From Lachnospiraceae bacterium (GTDB lineage: Bacteria; Bacillota; Clostridia; Lachnospirales; Lachnospiraceae), in NCBI GenBank assembly GCA_022510745.1, contig JAFLSY010000015.1:1-51097 (forward strand): DNA of 51,097 nt, given 5' to 3'. The notes below the pieces were generated by a model. That model was not told the DNA's origin. It saw only the letters and a list, made by a program, of their open reading frames with translations, and ran no database searches. The position numbers and the translations under genes are program-made. Shown piece by piece: positions 16,840-27,000 of the stretch (positions are counted from its first letter, which is position 1; each line of letters starts with the position of its first letter).

Positions 16840-18852
16840 ATGAATCGGAAGAAAATGAAAATGAGAGGTCTGTTAGCGGCCTTGACTTTTATGATCTTGT
16901 TTGGCGGCATATTTTGTGAAGATGCGATGTTGATAGTCCGGGCGGAGGCGGGGAATGCGTTTTCCATCCAGGCTGAGATGACGCCTTCGGACAAGGAGAC
17001 CTATAGTATCAGACTGACTATTGAAAATCAGGGAGAAGACTGGGAAGGAACAGTGCGTCTTACAGTAGATGAAAACTACTATATACCTTCCGCGTATGAT
17101 ACGGCGCTTTCTCTGCCGCAGGGAAGCAGGAAACAGTTTGTAGTCAAAGTACCGGTAAACAGCATTGAGAGTTCAAATGGCACGGTTTTTGTTACCCTTT
17201 TGGACAGAAAGGATAATAAAATTGCAGAAAAAGAATTTAAGCGTCTCCTGACAGGAGAAATGGAAGCTCTGTCCATGGGGATTTTAAGTGATGCCTACTC
17301 AAAGCTCACTTATCTGGATATGGGCGGAAGGGATATTTATTTTTATAACGATCTCTATCCTATCAAGCTGGTAGAGCTAAAACAGGGGAGTCTGGCTGAT
17401 GAGTTGGATGCATTGACCTTTTTGGTGATCGATCAGTATAACACCGCTATACTGACAGAAGAAGAGTTGGAGGCCATTGAACTCTGGAATTTAAACGGTG
17501 GTGTTCTGCTGATCGGGACCGGAGCTTATGCAGAGGATACACTGAGTGGTTTTGACGGCGGTTATCTGGATATCAGCAGCGGGGTGGTTCATACACCGGG
17601 GGATGAGGAATTTTCTGAGCCGGATTATATGGGAAATGTATATCTGGACAGTTCACAGCTTACGATTGCGGAGCTACAGATTTCCGGCTACGCTTATAAT
17701 AATTTGAATATGGACTATTATTATGGGGGCTGGTTTGAGTCAATGGGAGACGGCAGTGTGTGCATAGTCCCCTATTCACTGGCGGAACTGGGAAGTCTGG
17801 ACGAGTCTTCTTGGTATATAATGCCTGAGGATTTTGTACAGGGACTTATAGAAAATGTCTCTAACTATGCTGTCTCACGTTATGCTTCTTCCACGTCTTA
17901 TTATGACGATCATGATTACGATATTAGGAGACTGTTAGGAGTGATCGGAAACAGCAACAGCATTCTTAATTTTGGCGTACTGAAAGTGCTTGTGATCGTA
18001 TATGTGATTTTTGTGGGTCCTATACTTTATCTTATTCTGCGTCTGCTAAAACGGCGGGAACTCTATTGGGTCGCTGTGCCGATAACGGCGCTTTTGGGAA
18101 TCGGTATGGTGTATCTGGCCGGCAGGGGATTTGAGGTGGTGAGCACCAAGGTGTACTCCGTCACCATGAAGAATCTCTCCGAAAGCGGAAATACGATAAC
18201 TTATCTGCACTGCTATGATGCAAATCGCAGTGAGTGGGAGCTGAGGATGGCGGATGGTTGTGAATATGCAGGTCCTTTCGGTGATTCGTACCGTTACGGT
18301 TCCTATGAAAACTCTTACTATTATCATATTAAGAAGGAAGGTGATACCTTTTTTCTGGGTATGAAACCGGAAACAAATTTTGAGGACAGCTATTTTTATT
18401 TAAGCAGTTCCACATATGGAAACGGGGTGGAGGGCAGTCTCTTGATACAGGACCTGTTGGTCGATATGGGACGTGTTGGCGGGACTGTTGTGAATGATAC
18501 AAATAAAGACATTAGCTATTTTGCAGTGGCCTGGAATGATTGCAGATATGTTTATGAGGGGCTTGATGCAGGAGCATCCTGCCGCCTGGAGGACCTTGAG
18601 CCTCTTTATGGTACATCGGGCAGCAGCTATTATTATGGTTCCTATGTCTACAGTTTTTTATCGAACTATTACGATGACAGAGAGTATGGAAAAGTCGGCA
18701 CTCTGGCCGCATTGGCAGTGGGAATCGATGCTGCTATGGCACAAGCGGACAAGGATGAGTTTGTAGTCATTGGCGTTGTGGAGAATTGGGACAAGACGGT
18801 GAATGATAATTGTAGTGAGGTATCTTATGGATGTCTCTACTCGGTTCAATAG
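16840..18852 (+). CDS. Membrane protein with signal peptide, first gene of the MoxR/vWA operon
   Basis: A 670-residue protein. A signal peptide or anchor (about 7-33) leads into a beta-sandwich region (40-135), then an alpha/beta region (about 155-330) with LTFLVIDQYNTAIL and NGGVLLIGTG, reminiscent of DUF4350 or glutamine-amidotransferase-like folds without clear catalytic residues. Two membrane helices (about 375-400 and 405-425) precede a second extracellular beta domain rich in Tyr and Ser. GGAAGG precedes the ATG. Proteins of this kind sit with ABC-2 transporters and MoxR/DUF58/vWA genes in Clostridia, probably as a membrane complex. Exact function is unknown. The next gene begins 11 bases downstream. 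Confidence 0.7.
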   Translation: MNRKKMKMRGLLAALTFMILFGGIFCEDAMLIVRAEAGNAFSIQAEMTPSDKETYSIRLTIENQGEDWEGTVRLTVDENYYIPSAYDTALSLPQGSRKQFVVKVPVNSIESSNGTVFVTLLDRKDNKIAEKEFKRLLTGEMEALSMGILSDAYSKLTYLDMGGRDIYFYNDLYPIKLVELKQGSLADELDALTFLVIDQYNTAILTEEELEAIELWNLNGGVLLIGTGAYAEDTLSGFDGGYLDISSGVVHTPGDEEFSEPDYMGNVYLDSSQLTIAELQISGYAYNNLNMDYYYGGWFESMGDGSVCIVPYSLAELGSLDESSWYIMPEDFVQGLIENVSNYAVSRYASSTSYYDDHDYDIRRLLGVIGNSNSILNFGVLKVLVIVYVIFVGPILYLILRLLKRRELYWVAVPITALLGIGMVYLAGRGFEVVSTKVYSVTMKNLSESGNTITYLHCYDANRSEWELRMADGCEYAGPFGDSYRYGSYENSYYYHIKKEGDTFFLGMKPETNFEDSYFYLSSSTYGNGVEGSLLIQDLLVDMGRVGGTVVNDTNKDISYFAVAWNDCRYVYEGLDAGASCRLEDLEPLYGTSGSSYYYGSYVYSFLSNYYDDREYGKVGTLAALAVGIDAAMAQADKDEFVVIGVVENWDKTVNDNCSEVSYGCLYSVQ

Positions 18853-18862
18853 GAGGTGCCGT

Positions 18863-19786
18863 ATGCTGTATATCAATGATCTGGTTAAAAATTATGGCTC
18901 TTTTACGGCAGTCAATCACTTGAGTCTGCACATCCCTGAGGGCGATCTATTCGGCTTTGTAGGTCCTAACGGAGCAGGAAAGACCACTACGATCCGTATT
19001 GTCTGCGGCCTTTTGAAGGCAAGCGGCGGTTCCGTGCGTATCGGGGGGACGGAAGGCACTGTGGGCAGTAAAAAAATGAAACGGCTGATTGGCTATGTAC
19101 CTGATTTCTTTGGCGTATATAGTAATCTGAAAGTACGGGAATATATGGATATGTACGGTTCCATGTACGGGATGTATTCCCGGGATATTGCCAAACTGAC
19201 AGATGACCTGTTAGAACTGGTAAATTTATCGGACAAGAAAGAGTTTTATGTGGATACGCTTTCTCGGGGTATGAAGCAGAGGCTGTGTGTGGCAAGGGCG
19301 TTGTTACACAATCCCAAGCTGTTGATTCTGGATGAGCCCAGTTCCGGCTTGGATCCCAGAGCCAGAGTGGAAATGAAGGAACTTTTAAAAAATCTGCATT
19401 CCATGGGGAAAACCATTGTCATCAGCTCCCATATTCTGTCGGAACTATCGGAGATGTGTAACAGTATCGGAATCATGAATCATGGACAGTTGATCACCGC
19501 GGGACGCATTGAGGATATCATGCAGCAGATTTCAGGGGGAAGCCGCATTCATATTCACATTGTTTCCGATATGGAGCCTGCGGTGCGTATATTGAAGGAG
19601 CAGGCGCAGGTCACGGTAGAGTCCGTACGGGAGAATGAACTGATCATTACCCATGGCGGTACAGAGGAGCAAATCTGTAATCTGATTGGATATTTGATTC
19701 AAAATCATGTGATTTTAACCGACTTCCATAGAGAGGAAGGTAATCTGGAATCGCTGTTTATGCAGTTGACAGGAGGTGCAGAATGA
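18863..19786 (+). CDS. ABC transporter ATP-binding protein
   Basis: A 307-residue ATPase with Walker A GPNGAGKTT, signature LSRGMKQRLCVARAL, Walker B LLILDEPSSGLD and the switch His in ISSHIL. The C-terminal 80 residues form the extra domain usual in ABC-2 exporter ATPases of the CcmA/NatA type. The start at 18863 has a near-perfect AGGAGGT; an upstream in-frame start overlaps the previous gene. Its stop overlaps the permease start by 4 bases (ATGA), so it pairs with that permease. The substrate is unknown. Confidence 0.93.
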   Translation: MLYINDLVKNYGSFTAVNHLSLHIPEGDLFGFVGPNGAGKTTTIRIVCGLLKASGGSVRIGGTEGTVGSKKMKRLIGYVPDFFGVYSNLKVREYMDMYGSMYGMYSRDIAKLTDDLLELVNLSDKKEFYVDTLSRGMKQRLCVARALLHNPKLLILDEPSSGLDPRARVEMKELLKNLHSMGKTIVISSHILSELSEMCNSIGIMNHGQLITAGRIEDIMQQISGGSRIHIHIVSDMEPAVRILKEQAQVTVESVRENELIITHGGTEEQICNLIGYLIQNHVILTDFHREEGNLESLFMQLTGGAE

Positions 19787-20685
19787 AAATCCGATTGAAC
19801 CCTATTGTGAAAAAAGATCTGCAGGTGACAGTGCGCAGTATGCGGATGAGCTGGGGATTGTTTGCCTATGAAGCGGCGCTGACCGTGACTTTTCTGCTGG
19901 CACTGCTAGTGATTCAGAGTGCGAGCGGCTTAGGCGGAGGAAACATTTACACCTATCTGGTATATCTGTTCCCTGTGGTGGCAGCGGCACAGGTGTGTAT
20001 TGTAGCAATGTATGTACCCATCATCACAGCATCCTCGATTTCGGGCGAGAAGGAGCGGCAGACATTTGATCTCATGCTGACTACCTGTATGTCACCCTTT
20101 GCCATTGTGGTTGGAAAGGTGACTTCCGCAGTGCTGCGCATCCTGTTTTTTGTAGCAGCAAGCATGCCGATCATGGCATTGTCTTTTGTGGTAGGAGGTT
20201 TAAGCTGGAGCAATCTGTTCTATTATCTGCTTGCGCTCATCCTCTTTTCGGTATTTGCAGGGAGTATCGGAATCCTTGCATCTTCCCTTTGCCGAAAATC
20301 CGTAGTAGCCGTGCTTTTGTCTTTTGCAATGTATTTTGTAATCTTTTTTATGACGTTTTTGCCTCTTTTGTGCTACACTTTGGCTACAAGAGGGGAATTG
20401 GGAGAGACCATGCTGTTTCTGCTGATAAATCCTATGGTATTTTTTGAAGAGGTTTTCATGCAGATGATGATGGGGGAATCTGTTTTCGGAAGAGAAGGCG
20501 GATCTTTCTATCGGGGTGATGTTGGCTTGCTGACCTATACTTTGGCACAAGGAAAGGTGTGGATGTTTGTGTCTGCGGGATGCATTCTGGCATTGTCCAT
20601 TCTGTTTATGGCCTTGGCGGCATGGAAGGTGAACCCTATGCATTCCGGGTCGGGACGCAGGCCCGTTCAAAAGAAGGCGGTGTGA
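19783..20685 (+). CDS. ABC-2 type permease
   Basis: A 300-residue membrane protein with about six helices. The segment SSISGEKERQTFDLMLTTC, after the second helix, is typical of ABC-2 permeases of the GldF/NatB type. It is coupled to the ATPase gene by a 4-base overlap. The two should form an exporter, or a membrane remodelling unit as in gliding-type Gld systems (family analogy). It is followed 3 bases later by the next operon gene. Confidence 0.88.
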   Translation: MKIRLNPIVKKDLQVTVRSMRMSWGLFAYEAALTVTFLLALLVIQSASGLGGGNIYTYLVYLFPVVAAAQVCIVAMYVPIITASSISGEKERQTFDLMLTTCMSPFAIVVGKVTSAVLRILFFVAASMPIMALSFVVGGLSWSNLFYYLLALILFSVFAGSIGILASSLCRKSVVAVLLSFAMYFVIFFMTFLPLLCYTLATRGELGETMLFLLINPMVFFEEVFMQMMMGESVFGREGGSFYRGDVGLLTYTLAQGKVWMFVSAGCILALSILFMALAAWKVNPMHSGSGRRPVQKKAV

Positions 20686-20688
20686 TGG

Positions 20689-22095
20689 ATGGATCAAAAA
20701 GAATTTACGGATATGATACGGGCATCCCGGCGTAAGCTGAATCTGGCAGGCTTTTTAAAAATGCTGGTATTTGCACTGAGTGTAGGCGCAGGCGCGGGGA
20801 TCCTATTACAGGCGCTTGCCTTCGTGATGCCTTTATACTATGTGAATGTCTACACGGGAATCGCACTGTTGCTCGCCGTGTTGACGGCGCTCGTAGCATC
20901 CCTTATCCGGCAAAACACTATGGAGGATGCAGCGCTGGTGATGGACAGTTTTGGCTTTCAGGAACGGATCATCACAGCTTATGAGCATTTAGAGGACGAG
21001 GGAGCGCTGCCCTCGCTTCAGCGAAAGGATGCCATGGAGCAGCTGAAACGCCATAAGGACAGAATCCGGATATCAGTATGGCCAAACCGGAAGAAGACGG
21101 CGCTGCTTGCGGCGCTTTTTACCTTGATGATCGGATTGGCGCTTGCGCCTTCCCGGATGAAAGATTGGGCCGGAGAGCTGCATGAGATACAACAGGCAGC
21201 CGGGGAGAAGGAAAAAGAAATCGCGGAAGTCTTAGAGGGCTTGGAAAAGCTGGCAGAGCAGGAGGAACTGACACCGGAGCAGCTTGCGGCTCTGCAGGAG
21301 ATGATGGAAAGCCTTCAAGCCTCCATGGCTGAGTATGGGCAGGTATCTTCGGCAGAAGCCTTGCAGGCAGCCGGAGAGAAGCTGCAATTTAAATATGAGA
21401 ACATGAGCAGCAGGATGTTCGATATGGCTCAGAGTATCGGGAACGGTGCCGCTTTCTCTCCCATGTCGGCACAGTCCATGCAGGCTATGGCAGAGAGGCT
21501 GCAGGAAATGAGCGGAAATCCTTCTACAGCTAACAGCCTTGCTTCTAATCAGGGACAGAGTGGTAGCGGTCAAAACAATCAAAATGGAAGCGGTCAGAAC
21601 AATCAGGGCGGCCAGAATAACGGACAGAGTAATCAAGGGGATGGACAGGGAAATGGCCAGGGAGACGGTCAAGGCAATGGCCAGAACGGTCAAGGAAATG
21701 CCCAAGACGGACAGGGAAGCGGCGAAAACGGTCAGAACGGCCAAGGAAGCGGCCAAGACGGGCAAGGAGACGGTCAGAGCGGACAGGGAAGCGGTCAGAA
21801 TGGTCAGGGCGACGCCGAATCCGGCAGAGGAACCGGAAGCGCCAACATATCCAGAGATTATGTCAGTATTCCTAATGCCATTGCGGAGAACGGTAATCTT
21901 ACGGGAAATGCCGGAAACCATAATGATTCAGAGTATTTTCGCGATCAGAATGGCTTAAGCTGGGAAGGAATCCATATGTCCCATGAGGCGGTCATCGGAA
22001 GTTATGAGCAGAATGCCTACGAAGGCATTGCATCCGGAAGATATCCAAGCGGTATGGAGAACGTGATAAAGGAGTATTTTTCCAGCTTTCACTAG
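20689..22095 (+). CDS. Membrane protein with coiled coil and Gly/Gln/Asn-rich repeats
   Basis: A 468-residue protein of unknown family. Two membrane helices (about 20-45 and 50-70) and a third (about 132-150) are followed by an acidic coiled coil (160-225). A low-complexity segment (about 284-385) is built almost only of Gly, Gln, Asn, Asp and Ser in GQG/GNGQ-type steps. The C-terminal 70 residues are ordered again (NISRDYVSIPNAIAENG). The start codon follows AAGGCGG. Position between the ABC permease and MoxR suggests it is part of the same membrane complex. The flexible linker may let the C-terminal end reach the MoxR or vWA proteins; this is inference. Confidence 0.72.
   Translation: MDQKEFTDMIRASRRKLNLAGFLKMLVFALSVGAGAGILLQALAFVMPLYYVNVYTGIALLLAVLTALVASLIRQNTMEDAALVMDSFGFQERIITAYEHLEDEGALPSLQRKDAMEQLKRHKDRIRISVWPNRKKTALLAALFTLMIGLALAPSRMKDWAGELHEIQQAAGEKEKEIAEVLEGLEKLAEQEELTPEQLAALQEMMESLQASMAEYGQVSSAEALQAAGEKLQFKYENMSSRMFDMAQSIGNGAAFSPMSAQSMQAMAERLQEMSGNPSTANSLASNQGQSGSGQNNQNGSGQNNQGGQNNGQSNQGDGQGNGQGDGQGNGQNGQGNAQDGQGSGENGQNGQGSGQDGQGDGQSGQGSGQNGQGDAESGRGTGSANISRDYVSIPNAIAENGNLTGNAGNHNDSEYFRDQNGLSWEGIHMSHEAVIGSYEQNAYEGIASGRYPSGMENVIKEYFSSFH
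21540..21840 (+). repeat. Imperfect coding tandem repeats (Gly/Gln/Asn linker)
   Basis: A 300-base tract made of short units around GGNCARGGN (9-15 bases) encodes a Gly-Gln-Asn-rich linker. The repeats are in-frame and imperfect, so length variation between strains is expected. The long open frame on the other strand here is a by-product of the composition. Confidence 0.85.
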
Positions 22096-22136
22096 CGTTT
22101 TATTTTCATAGATAAATGTGGAGGGTAGTACAAAAA

Positions 22137-23111
22137 ATGAGTGAATTGGATAGAAACAAGCTGCAGGATCCGGCCTATATGGCAAAGCGGATCGCAGACT
22201 GCGAGAGAGAAATCAGGAAGGGGATCATCGGACAGGAAGAGATTATCCGTCAGGTCATGCTGGCTATGCTCACGGGTGGCAATGTGCTCTTAGAGGGTAT
22301 GCCGGGACTGGGCAAGACTAGGCTGGTCAGCACGATCGCAAAGGTTTTTGACCTGTCTTTTAAAAGAATACAGTTCACGCCGGACTTGATGCCAAGCGAT
22401 GTGACCGGTACCAATATTATTGTAAAGAATGAGCAGGGCAGTTCCTTTTCCTTTGAGCGGGGGCCCATTTTCGCCAATCTGATTTTGGCGGATGAGATAA
22501 ACCGCGCCACCCCCAAGACACAGTCCGCATTGTTGGAAGCCATGCAGGAGCATACGGTGACTGTAGGAAATGAGAGCCATAAGCTGGAAGAGCCTTTCTT
22601 TGTACTGGCTACGCAGAATCCGATTGAGAACGAAGGTACCTACCCTCTGCCGGAGGCCCAGCTGGATCGTTTTATGTTTAAGATTCTGGTCCGCTTTCCC
22701 TCCAAGGAGGAACTGAAAGGTATCGTCACGCTGACAGAGGGAAGTGGGGCAGTGGTCATTGAAAAGCAGATGGACGGTGAGGGGCTGTTAGCAGTAAAAG
22801 AACTGGTCAATCAGATTCCCATCGCGGATGCAGTAATGGATTATCTTTTGGATATTGTCATGGAGACGCATGCGTCGAATCCCCTTATCCGGGAGGGCGC
22901 AAGTCCCAGAGCGGCGCAGGCACTGATTCGTGCCGCCAGAGCAAAGGCCTTTTTGGAAGGACGTTTCAATGTTTCATTCCAGGATGTAGAGGAGGCAGCT
23001 TACCCCGTATTGAGGCATCGTATTTTGCCCAGCTTTGATGCTATTAGTCAGAGCGTGTCAGAGGACGACATTATCAGGGGAATTCTGACCGCTAAGAAAC
23101 CCAAAATTTAA
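22137..23111 (+). CDS. MoxR family AAA+ ATPase
   Basis: A 324-residue AAA+ ATPase with Walker A GMPGLGKT, Walker B ILADEINRA, the helix after it (PKTQSALLEAMQE) and sensor-1 ATQNPIENEGTYPLPEAQLDR, all typical of MoxR. The start at 22137 is behind GGAGGG (11-base spacing); the ATG at 22116 has no ribosome site. MoxR proteins are thought to act as chaperones that mature or activate partners with vWA domains encoded next to them (family knowledge), which fits the DUF58 and vWA genes that follow. Confidence 0.95.
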   Translation: MSELDRNKLQDPAYMAKRIADCEREIRKGIIGQEEIIRQVMLAMLTGGNVLLEGMPGLGKTRLVSTIAKVFDLSFKRIQFTPDLMPSDVTGTNIIVKNEQGSSFSFERGPIFANLILADEINRATPKTQSALLEAMQEHTVTVGNESHKLEEPFFVLATQNPIENEGTYPLPEAQLDRFMFKILVRFPSKEELKGIVTLTEGSGAVVIEKQMDGEGLLAVKELVNQIPIADAVMDYLLDIVMETHASNPLIREGASPRAAQALIRAARAKAFLEGRFNVSFQDVEEAAYPVLRHRILPSFDAISQSVSEDDIIRGILTAKKPKI

Positions 23112-23124
23112 GAGGACGGAATGT

Positions 23125-24006
23125 ATGAAGCTGGATGTTTCGTTTTTTGACACATTGTCCCGGCTGCGGCTGTCCATGGGGCACAAATCTTCCATGAATT
23201 TAAGCGGAAACCGCAAATCCGTGCTGAAAGGTTCTTCTACAGAATTCTCTGATTTCAGAGAGTATATGCCCGGGGATGACATACGGCGCATTGACTGGAA
23301 TGCTTATGGACGGCTGGATCGGTTCTATGTGAAGGAGTACATGGAGGAAAAGGAGGCTGTGATCTCAATTTTATTAGATACCAGTGCCTCCATGGACTAC
23401 GGGAAAAACAAAAAGAGTGACATGGCCGCTATGCTGACTGCCGCTATGGCCTATCTGGGGCTTAACAACATGGACAGAGTGTTAATCTATGATGTGCAGA
23501 AGATGGACGCTCCCTTTGTGGCATACGGTGGTAAGAGAGCATTTCCACGTCTTGCGGACTGGCTGGGGCAGCGCACCTTCTCTGACAGGGCGGATATTGC
23601 AGAAGCAATCAGGCGCCTTCCGGTCAAGGGGCCCGGTATAACCATCCTGATCAGTGATTTTTTGCAGGAGGAATTTGTGGATACGGACAGTGAGAGATTT
23701 CATCAGCTGCTGCGCTTTCTGGATTATCGCAGGCAGAAGGCCGTATTTTTGCATGTGCTGGCAGAGGAAGAATTAAACGTGGAACTCACCGGCACCCGAA
23801 ATCTCATCGATATGGAAGAAAAAAGTACTTTGCGCCTTACGTTGGATGCTTCGAGTATCCGCATCTATGAAAAGGCCCTGCAGGCGTTTACCGCAAGTCT
23901 TAAGCGGGATTGTGCAAAAGCGGGGGCGATTTATGCGCTGTGCAGCACAGGGAGAGATTTTCACAAACTGATATTTGAAGATTTAAGGATGTTATATGAT
24001 ATTTGA
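23125..24006 (+). CDS. DUF58 protein
   Basis: A 293-residue soluble protein with the DUF58 hallmark segment FSDFREYMPGDDIRRIDW (about residues 37-54), followed by a vWA-like fold starting at ISILLDTSASMDYG, where DTSAS resembles a MIDAS site. Proteins of this family are almost always beside MoxR. It starts 13 bases after the MoxR stop and overlaps the next gene by 11 bases, so the three are probably translated together. Role: partner of the MoxR ATPase; the substrate of the system is unknown. Confidence 0.93.
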   Translation: MKLDVSFFDTLSRLRLSMGHKSSMNLSGNRKSVLKGSSTEFSDFREYMPGDDIRRIDWNAYGRLDRFYVKEYMEEKEAVISILLDTSASMDYGKNKKSDMAAMLTAAMAYLGLNNMDRVLIYDVQKMDAPFVAYGGKRAFPRLADWLGQRTFSDRADIAEAIRRLPVKGPGITILISDFLQEEFVDTDSERFHQLLRFLDYRRQKAVFLHVLAEEELNVELTGTRNLIDMEEKSTLRLTLDASSIRIYEKALQAFTASLKRDCAKAGAIYALCSTGRDFHKLIFEDLRMLYDI

Positions 24007-27000
24007 GAGCATGTGGCCGCTGTTGTTTCTGGCAGCGGTTCCGATTATCATAATTTTATATCTGTTAAAGCCAAAAGGAATCGATCATCTTATTTCCTCC
24101 AATCTCTTATGGAAGAATCTGTTAAAGAACGAGCAGTCCTGTACCTTTTTTGAGAAGTTTGTACACAACATTCTCATGTATCTGCAGATTCTGATCATTG
24201 GCCTCTTGGTGATTGCGTTGATGTCACCTTTTATCAGAGCGCAAGGTCAGGGCGGCGGGAGAAAGATTCTGTTAATTGATACCAGTGGCAGTATGCAGCA
24301 TGTGGGGGATTCGGGTAGAACCCGCCTGGAAGAGGCGGTGGAGCAGGCCTGCGACTATGTGCGGAACTCGGAGAATACGAAGTTTTCCCTTGTGACAGTG
24401 GACGGAACCGGTGTGAATCTGTTGGCATTGGATATCGGGGATGCGGACAGTCTGATTCTGGCACTGCGGGGAATTCAGTGCAGTGACAGCGGAGGAAGCC
24501 TTGTGGCTGCTCAAGGTTTAGAAAACCTCGGTATTTTAGATACGCTCATGGGCGAGGAGGCGGAAAATGCTACAGATTTGATTGTCTATACCGACGGAGC
24601 CGGTGCAGCGGAATTTGAGTCTTTGGTGAGTTCCTCCGGGAGTGAACTTCATGTAGTGGGAGAACCTACTGTCAATGTGGCAAACGAGTACACTGTTTTT
24701 TCTCTGCGGGAAGACGGATTGTATGATGTGATGGTCAGCATAGTTAACTACAGCGACAGAGAAGTTTCCTTGGATGTGGGGCTTTACGACGAAGGAGAGA
24801 AGCTGATTGCTTTAAGCCAGATGCACCTTGCGGCCGGAGAAACAAAAGTTTGTCTGTTTGAACAGATTGATTGGAACGGACAAAGTCTGGAGTCGCGCTT
24901 AAGCGGAATCTCCTTTTTAGGAGGCGGCAGAGACAGTCTGGCTAAGGACAATATCTCACAGGCGGTAAAGAATCGCGGAAATCTCATTGACGGTCTGCTT
25001 GTCGGAGACGGGAATACCTTTATTGAAAAGGCATACCAGGCCGTTACCGGAAGCAGCATTGCTAAGGCGGAAAGTGATGCTTCCGTAGAGAATCATGCTT
25101 ATAATGTAGTGATTTATGATGCTGGATGGGCCCCCGAGACCCCGGAAGGCAATAAGCTGCTGTTTGGCAATGTTAGAGAGGAGTCGGTGGAGAAGCTTGA
25201 AAATGTAGTGCTGGATATGGCGGATTGCGACCTGACCGCAGGACTGTCCGGCTTTAGCATAGGGGTGAATACCGCCTATTGCTTTGCGCTCCCGGAAGGG
25301 GCGGAGAGCTTCCTTCAGTACGACGGAAAATGTGTGGGCTACTATGGGGAGAGGGACGGCAAGAAGGAAATCGTGGTAGGTTTTGACATTCGGGAGTCGG
25401 ATTTTCCCCTGCGGGCGGAGTTCCCGGTGTTTTTAGCCAATGCCATGATCTATCTGTCGGATACTTCCTGGCTTGCCACAAATATCTACTATGCGGGAGA
25501 GGAGATTGCTTTACAGCCCTGGGCCGAACCGGACAGCCCCCTGTTTGAGAGTCGTCCCCGTACGGCAGGTTTGTATCAGGTTGGCAATGCAGACTATCAG
25601 GAGTTCTATGTGGTACGTTTCCAGACTGCTACGGAGTCAGACGGACGTAAAGATGCGGATTCTGTAACCAATGGCGGAGAACTGCGGACGCAGAAAGTGA
25701 AGAGGACTTTGCGGAACGTTTTTTTGCTGCTTACATTGGCATTCTTGATAGTGGAATGGATTGTTTATGTACGGCAGATGCGGTATCGGGGAAAGTTTTA
25801 TCTGGTGCTGCGCTGCATGGTGTTCTTATGCGTACTGCTTGCGTTTCTTGGTATTAGTCTTAAGTTAGGCAGCAGCGGAACCGCCACGGTGTTTGTGGTA
25901 GATCTCTCCGACAGTAATGAAGAGCACTTAGAGGAGATGGAGAGTTATCTGGGAAGAATCGTATCGGAAATGCCTTCCCGCAATGTATACGGCATTGTGA
26001 CTTTTGGAAAAGATGCACTGGTGGAGCAGTTTTTGAGTGCAGAGAAGCATTATGCGGGTCTGATGACGGTGCCGGAGAGTTCGGCCACCAATTTTGAGGA
26101 GGCTGTTTCCAGAGCGCTCATGTTGATTCCAAGCGGCTATCATGCAAGGCTTGTGGTATTGACGGATGGAAAGGAGACCGGAGGGGACATCCGGCATATG
26201 GCGCAGGCGCTTTCTGTAAACGGGGCGGAGTTTCTGACGCTGCTTTATGAAGATGAGGAGACACCGGATGCTTATATTGACAATGTTACACTCCCTGCCA
26301 ATTTACATCCTGGAGACAAGTATTCCGTTACCGTGCTGGTGGAGAGCAATTACGAGACAGACGCGGTTTTGGAACTCTATAACGGAAGTCAAAAGGCGAC
26401 ATCCGCTGATGTGCACTTAAGCAGGGGGAGCAATCGCTTTGTATTCAGCCTGCAGGTGAGTGAGGATGCGGGCAGTAATGCCATGGAAGCCTTGCGTGCG
26501 CAAGTGAGAGCAGTGGGGGACAGCTGTCAGGAGAATGATGTCTACAACGCTTATTCCGTGGTGGAAGCCGCACCCAGAGTGTTAGTCATCTCCGGACAAA
26601 ACACTGGTGTTTCAGGCTTTACTTCCGTGTTAAATGCGGCAGGATGCGATTACAGTGCAGTCTCCGCACTGAATGCGCCGGACAATATAGATGCCATGCT
26701 GGAATACAAGTCCATTATCTTAGTGGATACCTATATTGACGATCTGCCCGCGGGCTTTTTAGAAAATTTGGAGACCTATGTGAAGGATTATGGCTGCGGC
26801 TTTGTTTGCTGCGGCGGAGAGAACAGTTATGCTCTGGGCGGCTATCGGGATACGGTACTGGAGGCGGTCCTTCCGGTGGATATGGAGCTTCGGAGCGTGG
26901 ACGAGAAGCCCTCCATGGCAATGGTCATGGTCATTGACCGTTCCGGGAGTATGACAGCCTATGTAGACGGTTCCGGTGGCAGTAACCTTGACGTGGCGAT

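Noticed and set aside
21232..21921. Long minus-strand open frame opposite the Gly/Gln-rich gene
   Set aside because: It comes from the repetitive composition of the plus-strand coding repeats, and has no ribosome site or recognisable domain.
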